DNA of 15,767 bases from an uncultured Flavobacteriaceae bacterium. Lineage in GTDB: Bacteria; Bacteroidota; Bacteroidia; Flavobacteriales; Flavobacteriaceae. Made by a program: the position numbers and the translations under genes. This document shows positions 13,462 to 15,767 of this stretch, in pieces. The stretch's first letter is position 1. Each line of letters starts with the position of its first letter. The notes beneath the pieces are model-generated. The model searched no databases and had not been told where the DNA came from. It saw only the letters and a list, made by a program, of their open reading frames with translations. The stretch is from assembly GCA_947311815.1 (NCBI GenBank), contig CAMZMA010000240.1, forward strand, positions 1-15,767, read 5' to 3'.

Positions 13462-14205
13462 ATGAAAAATTTTCAAAAAATCGCATCAATTCTTGTAGTA
13501 GCATTATTTATGTTAACTGCTTGTAAAAATGAGGCCAAAAAAGACGACGTAAAAAAAGAAGTTACGGCTGTGAAAACTCAAAAATTAAATTTGAATATTT
13601 CAGGAATGACTTGCGAGATTGGTTGTGCTAAAACAATTCAATCAAAATTATCTAAAAAAGAGGGAATTGCTTCTGCAAAAGTTATTTTTAAAGATAGTTT
13701 AGCGGTTGTTGAATATGACGCTACAAAAATCAATAAAAAAGAAATTATTTCTTTTGTAAATGGTATTGCTGATGGTAAATTATACACGGCTACCGAAACA
13801 GATAGAGTTGCAAAATCTTGTGGACCTGATTGTAAAAAACCTTGTTGTGCTAAAAAAGAAACATGTAAAAAAGATGCTAAATGCGATCATAAAACGAAAG
13901 AAGAGTGTAAGAAAGCTGGTTGTAAAGACAAAAAAGCTTGCGACAAAAAAGCAGCTTCTTGTGATAAAAAAGCTTCTTGTGACAAAAAAGATTGTAAAAA
14001 AGGAGCAGATTGCAAAAAAGGAAAAGAATGTACTGCAGCACAAAAAGCAGCGTGTAAAAAGGATGCTAAATGCGATCATAAAACGAAAGAGGAATGCAAG
14101 AAAGCAGGTTGTAAAGACAAAAAAGCTTGTGATAAAAAAGACAAAGCTACTTGTAAACCAGGTTGTACAAAACCTTGTTGTGCAAAAAAAGAGAAAAAAG
14201 CATAA
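13462..14205 (+). CDS. Lipoprotein with HMA-like domain and Cys/Lys-rich metallothionein-like tail
   Basis: 247 residues in three parts. Residues 1-21 are a lipoprotein signal with lipobox LTAC (Cys21), so it is expected in the periplasm or on a membrane face. Residues about 40-115 form a heavy-metal-associated (HMA) domain: LNISGMTCEIGCAKTI with Cys51 and Cys55, i.e. C-x3-C rather than the usual C-x2-C. Residues 120-247 are a low-complexity tail with 23 cysteines and 45 lysines, almost no hydrophobic residues, and two identical 29-residue copies (135-163 and 198-226, beginning CKKDAKCDHK). PCCAKKE occurs near both ends of the tail. Metal binding or buffering (copper, zinc or similar) is the natural inference; no enzymatic motif is seen. 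The gene is divergent from the DMT transporter and is followed by a strong stem-loop. Confidence 0.9.
   Translation: MKNFQKIASILVVALFMLTACKNEAKKDDVKKEVTAVKTQKLNLNISGMTCEIGCAKTIQSKLSKKEGIASAKVIFKDSLAVVEYDATKINKKEIISFVNGIADGKLYTATETDRVAKSCGPDCKKPCCAKKETCKKDAKCDHKTKEECKKAGCKDKKACDKKAASCDKKASCDKKDCKKGADCKKGKECTAAQKAACKKDAKCDHKTKEECKKAGCKDKKACDKKDKATCKPGCTKPCCAKKEKKA
13864..13950 (+). repeat. Copy 1 of an 87-bp in-frame coding repeat
   Basis: It encodes residues 135-163 of the HMA lipoprotein and recurs at 14053-14139. The two copies encode identical residues and differ at seven bases, all synonymous third positions. Confidence 0.95.
14053..14139 (+). repeat. Copy 2 of an 87-bp in-frame coding repeat
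   Basis: It encodes residues 198-226, starting 189 bases after copy 1. The residues between the copies (164-197) are a different Cys/Lys stretch with SCDKK units. Confidence 0.95.
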
Positions 14206-14213
14206 ATTAATTT

Positions 14214-14272
14214 AAAACGTTATGGCGAGTAGTTACACAAAGCAATCTGTTTTGTACCTGCCATAACGTTTT
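14214..14272 (+). terminator. Long stem-loop between the HMA lipoprotein gene and ctaA
   Basis: AAAACGTTATGGC (14214-14226) and GCCATAACGTTTT (14260-14272) are perfect 13-base inverted arms. The 33-base interior can pair further but imperfectly (AGTTACACAAA against TTTTGTACCT), giving a long hairpin. The right arm ends in TTTT followed by CTTTTG, so it fits a terminator for the HMA gene. It also lies 18 bases before the ctaA start and could act as an attenuator. Confidence 0.65.
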
Positions 14273-14290
14273 CTTTTGCTATCAAACATC

Positions 14291-15316
14291 ATGAAAAAGC
14301 GTTTTCCGTTATTGGTAAAAATCTCACTTATTTCTGTATATGTGATTTTTTTAGCAGGTGCTGTTGTAAGAATGACAGGTTCAGGAATGGGGTGTCCTGA
14401 TTGGCCAAAATGCTTTGGGTATTACATTCCGCCAACAGATGAAAGTCAAATTACATGGCAATCAAATACTAGTTTTAGTAAGGGAATGATTATCATAAAA
14501 AACGAAACCTTGTTTGTTGCTCAACATGATATCAAAACTTCGGATGTTTTTAATCCTTCTTTTTGGAAAAAATACACCAAACACAACTACGCAAAATTTA
14601 ACAAATACCATACGTGGACAGAATATATTAACCGATTATCTTCTGCCGTAGCAGGCGTTTTCTTTTTGTTACTGATTGTTTCATCGGTAAAATTTTGGAA
14701 AGAGAACAAAGAAATTACACTTTTGTCTTTTGCTGCTTTTTTCTTGATGCTTTTTGAAGCTTGGTTAGGAAAAACCGTAGTAGATAGTCATTTAAAACCA
14801 ACTATTATTACCATTCATATGGTGGCAGGATTGGTAATTGTTGCCCTTATGTTGCGTTTGTTATTTATTGTTTCTGTAAAAAACAGCACATTAAAACACC
14901 ATCCTTTTTTTAGTAAATTATTGTTGTTTGCAGCGGCTTTTTCTTTAATACAGATTGCTTTTGGTACACAAGTACGACAGTTTATAGATGAACAAGTAAA
15001 ACAATTTGGTTTTGAAAATAAAAACTATAGTTTGCTAAACCCAAGTTTTAAATTTTATTTTCATCGCTCTTTTACTATAGCTATTGTATTGGTAAATTTA
15101 GGTATGTTTTATTTGAATCAATTTCATAACTTAGGTTATAAATTAGTCAATTGGATTGTGGGTATTATCTTTTTAGAAACACTTACAGGTATTTTAATGT
15201 ACTACGCTAGTTTTCCTTTAGGAACACAAGCAACACATTTATTAGGTGGTGCAATTCTCTTCGGGTTGCAATTTTATTTGTGGTTGCAGAGTCGAGATAA
15301 AGAGATTAGTTATTAG
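14291..15316 (+). CDS. ctaA: Heme A synthase (CtaA/COX15)
   Basis: 341 residues from the ATG at 14291; an in-frame TTG at 14276 overlaps the tail of the upstream stem-loop and is less likely. The enzyme is an integral membrane protein that oxidises the methyl group of heme O to make heme A for cytochrome oxidase. About eight membrane segments are seen. Diagnostic features: GAVVRMTGSGMGCPDWPKCFG (23-43) with the loop cysteines 35 and 41, and the conserved heme-ligand histidines at 107 (HTWTEYINR), 176 (HMVAGL), 258 (FHRSF) and 316 (HLLGG). The extracytoplasmic loop from about 44 to 105 is longer than in minimal CtaA, as in Bacteroidota and COX15-type enzymes. No ctaB (heme O synthase) gene is adjacent here. 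Confidence 0.96.
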   Translation: MKKRFPLLVKISLISVYVIFLAGAVVRMTGSGMGCPDWPKCFGYYIPPTDESQITWQSNTSFSKGMIIIKNETLFVAQHDIKTSDVFNPSFWKKYTKHNYAKFNKYHTWTEYINRLSSAVAGVFFLLLIVSSVKFWKENKEITLLSFAAFFLMLFEAWLGKTVVDSHLKPTIITIHMVAGLVIVALMLRLLFIVSVKNSTLKHHPFFSKLLLFAAAFSLIQIAFGTQVRQFIDEQVKQFGFENKNYSLLNPSFKFYFHRSFTIAIVLVNLGMFYLNQFHNLGYKLVNWIVGIIFLETLTGILMYYASFPLGTQATHLLGGAILFGLQFYLWLQSRDKEISY

Positions 15317-15367
15317 TTGTCGGTTGTTTGACAAGGAAATAGATTGTCGAATATGTAATACAGGTTA

Positions 15368-15649
15368 TTAAAGTTGTCTTTTTATAGGGCCTGTAAAATC
15401 ATCAATATTACTTTTTAAATCGTTTACCTCTTTTTTTAAATCTTTAGCGATATCTATATCAATACCTTGTTTGTCTGCGGTTTCGTTAATTTCTCTTTTA
15501 ATATCATTGGTAGCGTCTTTTACTTGACGTATTCCTTTGCCCAAACCACGAGCAATTTCGGGTATTTTATCTGCACCAAAAAGCATCACAACAATAAGCA
15601 TGACAATGATAATTTCTGGGCCGCTAATAAATAAAAAAGATGTATTCAT
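15368..15649 (-). CDS. tatA: Twin-arginine translocase subunit TatA/TatE family
   Basis: 93 residues from the ATG at 15649. TatA subunits assemble with TatC to move folded proteins across the inner membrane. The single membrane helix (about 9-23, PEIIIVMLIVVMLFG) is followed by the hinge and amphipathic helix ADKIPEIARGLGKGIRQVK with the FG and RGLGKG motifs of the family, then an acidic/basic coiled tail. The frame is open back to 15700, but that extension runs over a predicted promoter box, and a TatA N-terminus begins just before the helix. The gene is convergent with ctaA, with 51 bases between the stop codons. No tatC is in the window. Confidence 0.94.
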   Translation of the reverse strand: MNTSFLFISGPEIIIVMLIVVMLFGADKIPEIARGLGKGIRQVKDATNDIKREINETADKQGIDIDIAKDLKKEVNDLKSNIDDFTGPIKRQL

Positions 15650-15660
15650 AATATCTATGG

Positions 15661-15668
15661 CAAAGATA
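15661..15668 (-). promoter_or_regulatory. Predicted tatA -7 box
   Basis: TATCTTTG on the minus strand matches TAnnTTTG exactly and would give a leader of only about 6-8 bases before the ATG at 15649. The -33 element is weak (GTTTC, 15690-15686). Confidence 0.45.
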
Positions 15669-15700
15669 GAAAACAAATAATAAATGAAACTTAAATTCAA

Positions 15701-15767
15701 GTAATAAATGCGACTTTTTTGAAGTCATTATTTGATTATATTTTTTCAGAAGAAAAAGGAACAGAGT
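15701..15767. other. Right edge: intergenic AT-rich DNA with an imperfect palindrome
   Basis: No gene can be supported. GACTT/AAGTC arms (15712-15716, 15722-15726) lie in a wider imperfect palindrome (15704-15733). On the minus strand a short frame ends with SSEKI and a TAA at 15738-15736; this could be the last residues of an upstream gene, with the palindrome as its terminator, but ten codons are too few to judge. Confidence 0.25.

Noticed and set aside
13760..14215. Long open frames in the +2 frame and on the minus strand (13780-14079) across the Cys/Lys tail
   Set aside because: They arise from the repeated AAA and TGT codons of the real gene. The implied proteins are low-complexity Lys/Val or Phe/Ser runs without initiation signals.
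14214..14272. Integron attC site
   Set aside because: The arms are palindromic and GTTA-containing, but the core motifs RYYYAAC at the left and GTTRRRY at the right are not in the required order, and there is no integrase or cassette structure.
15317..15334. Hairpin TTGTC/GACAA after ctaA as a bidirectional terminator
   Set aside because: A five-base stem with an eight-base loop and no T-run is too weak to claim.
15650..15700. Extension of TatA to 15700
   Set aside because: It covers the predicted -7 box and adds a second hydrophobic stretch not found in TatA.

Overview
The window looks like chromosomal DNA from a marine-type member of the Flavobacteriaceae (Bacteroidota). This rests on the strongly AT-rich sequence, the A-rich leaders without Shine-Dalgarno sites, repeated matches to the Bacteroidota promoter form TTTG/TAnnTTTG, and the flavobacterial character of the proteins. 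A genus such as Polaribacter or Tenacibaculum is only a guess. There is no rRNA, tRNA, CRISPR array, transposase or phage gene. Gene density is high and no gene-free stretch exceeds 300 bases.

Layout. Positions 1-2562 (minus) hold an MBL-fold hydrolase followed by a secreted S8 lipoprotein protease that runs off the left edge. Positions 2618-7045 (minus) hold an iron-sulfur assembly operon, sufA-like > four-helix-bundle gene > sufB > sufC > sufD, driven from a promoter near 7078. thiL (7174-8220, plus) is transcribed divergently from it. A GMC-type FAD oxidoreductase with a four-cysteine motif and an alpha/beta hydrolase form a minus-strand pair (8245-10632). Aminopeptidase P follows (10734-12026, minus). 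A DMT-family transporter and an unusual CsoR-like regulator form another minus-strand pair (12095-13367). Divergent from that pair is a lipoprotein with a heavy-metal-associated (HMA) domain and a long Cys/Lys tail (13462-14205). Heme A synthase (14291-15316, plus) and TatA (15368-15649, minus, convergent) close the window.

How the genes may work together. Iron-sulfur assembly (Suf), heme A synthesis (CtaA), TatA and a metal-binding lipoprotein all touch metal and respiratory cofactor metabolism, but only the suf operon is a clear functional unit. The transporter, CsoR-like and HMA lipoprotein cluster may be a metal-response module; this is inference.

Most unusual signals: (1) the four-helix-bundle gene (23S rRNA intervening-sequence protein family) sits inside the suf operon between imperfect inverted repeats, resembling an intervening-sequence element placed in an mRNA; (2) the HMA lipoprotein carries a 128-residue tail with 23 cysteines and 45 lysines, containing a 29-residue duplication whose copies differ only at synonymous sites; (3) the CsoR-like protein lacks all expected copper ligands but has a new CPGNC pair; (4) different 7-mer and 8-mer tandem repeats occupy the translation-start regions of sufD and sufC.
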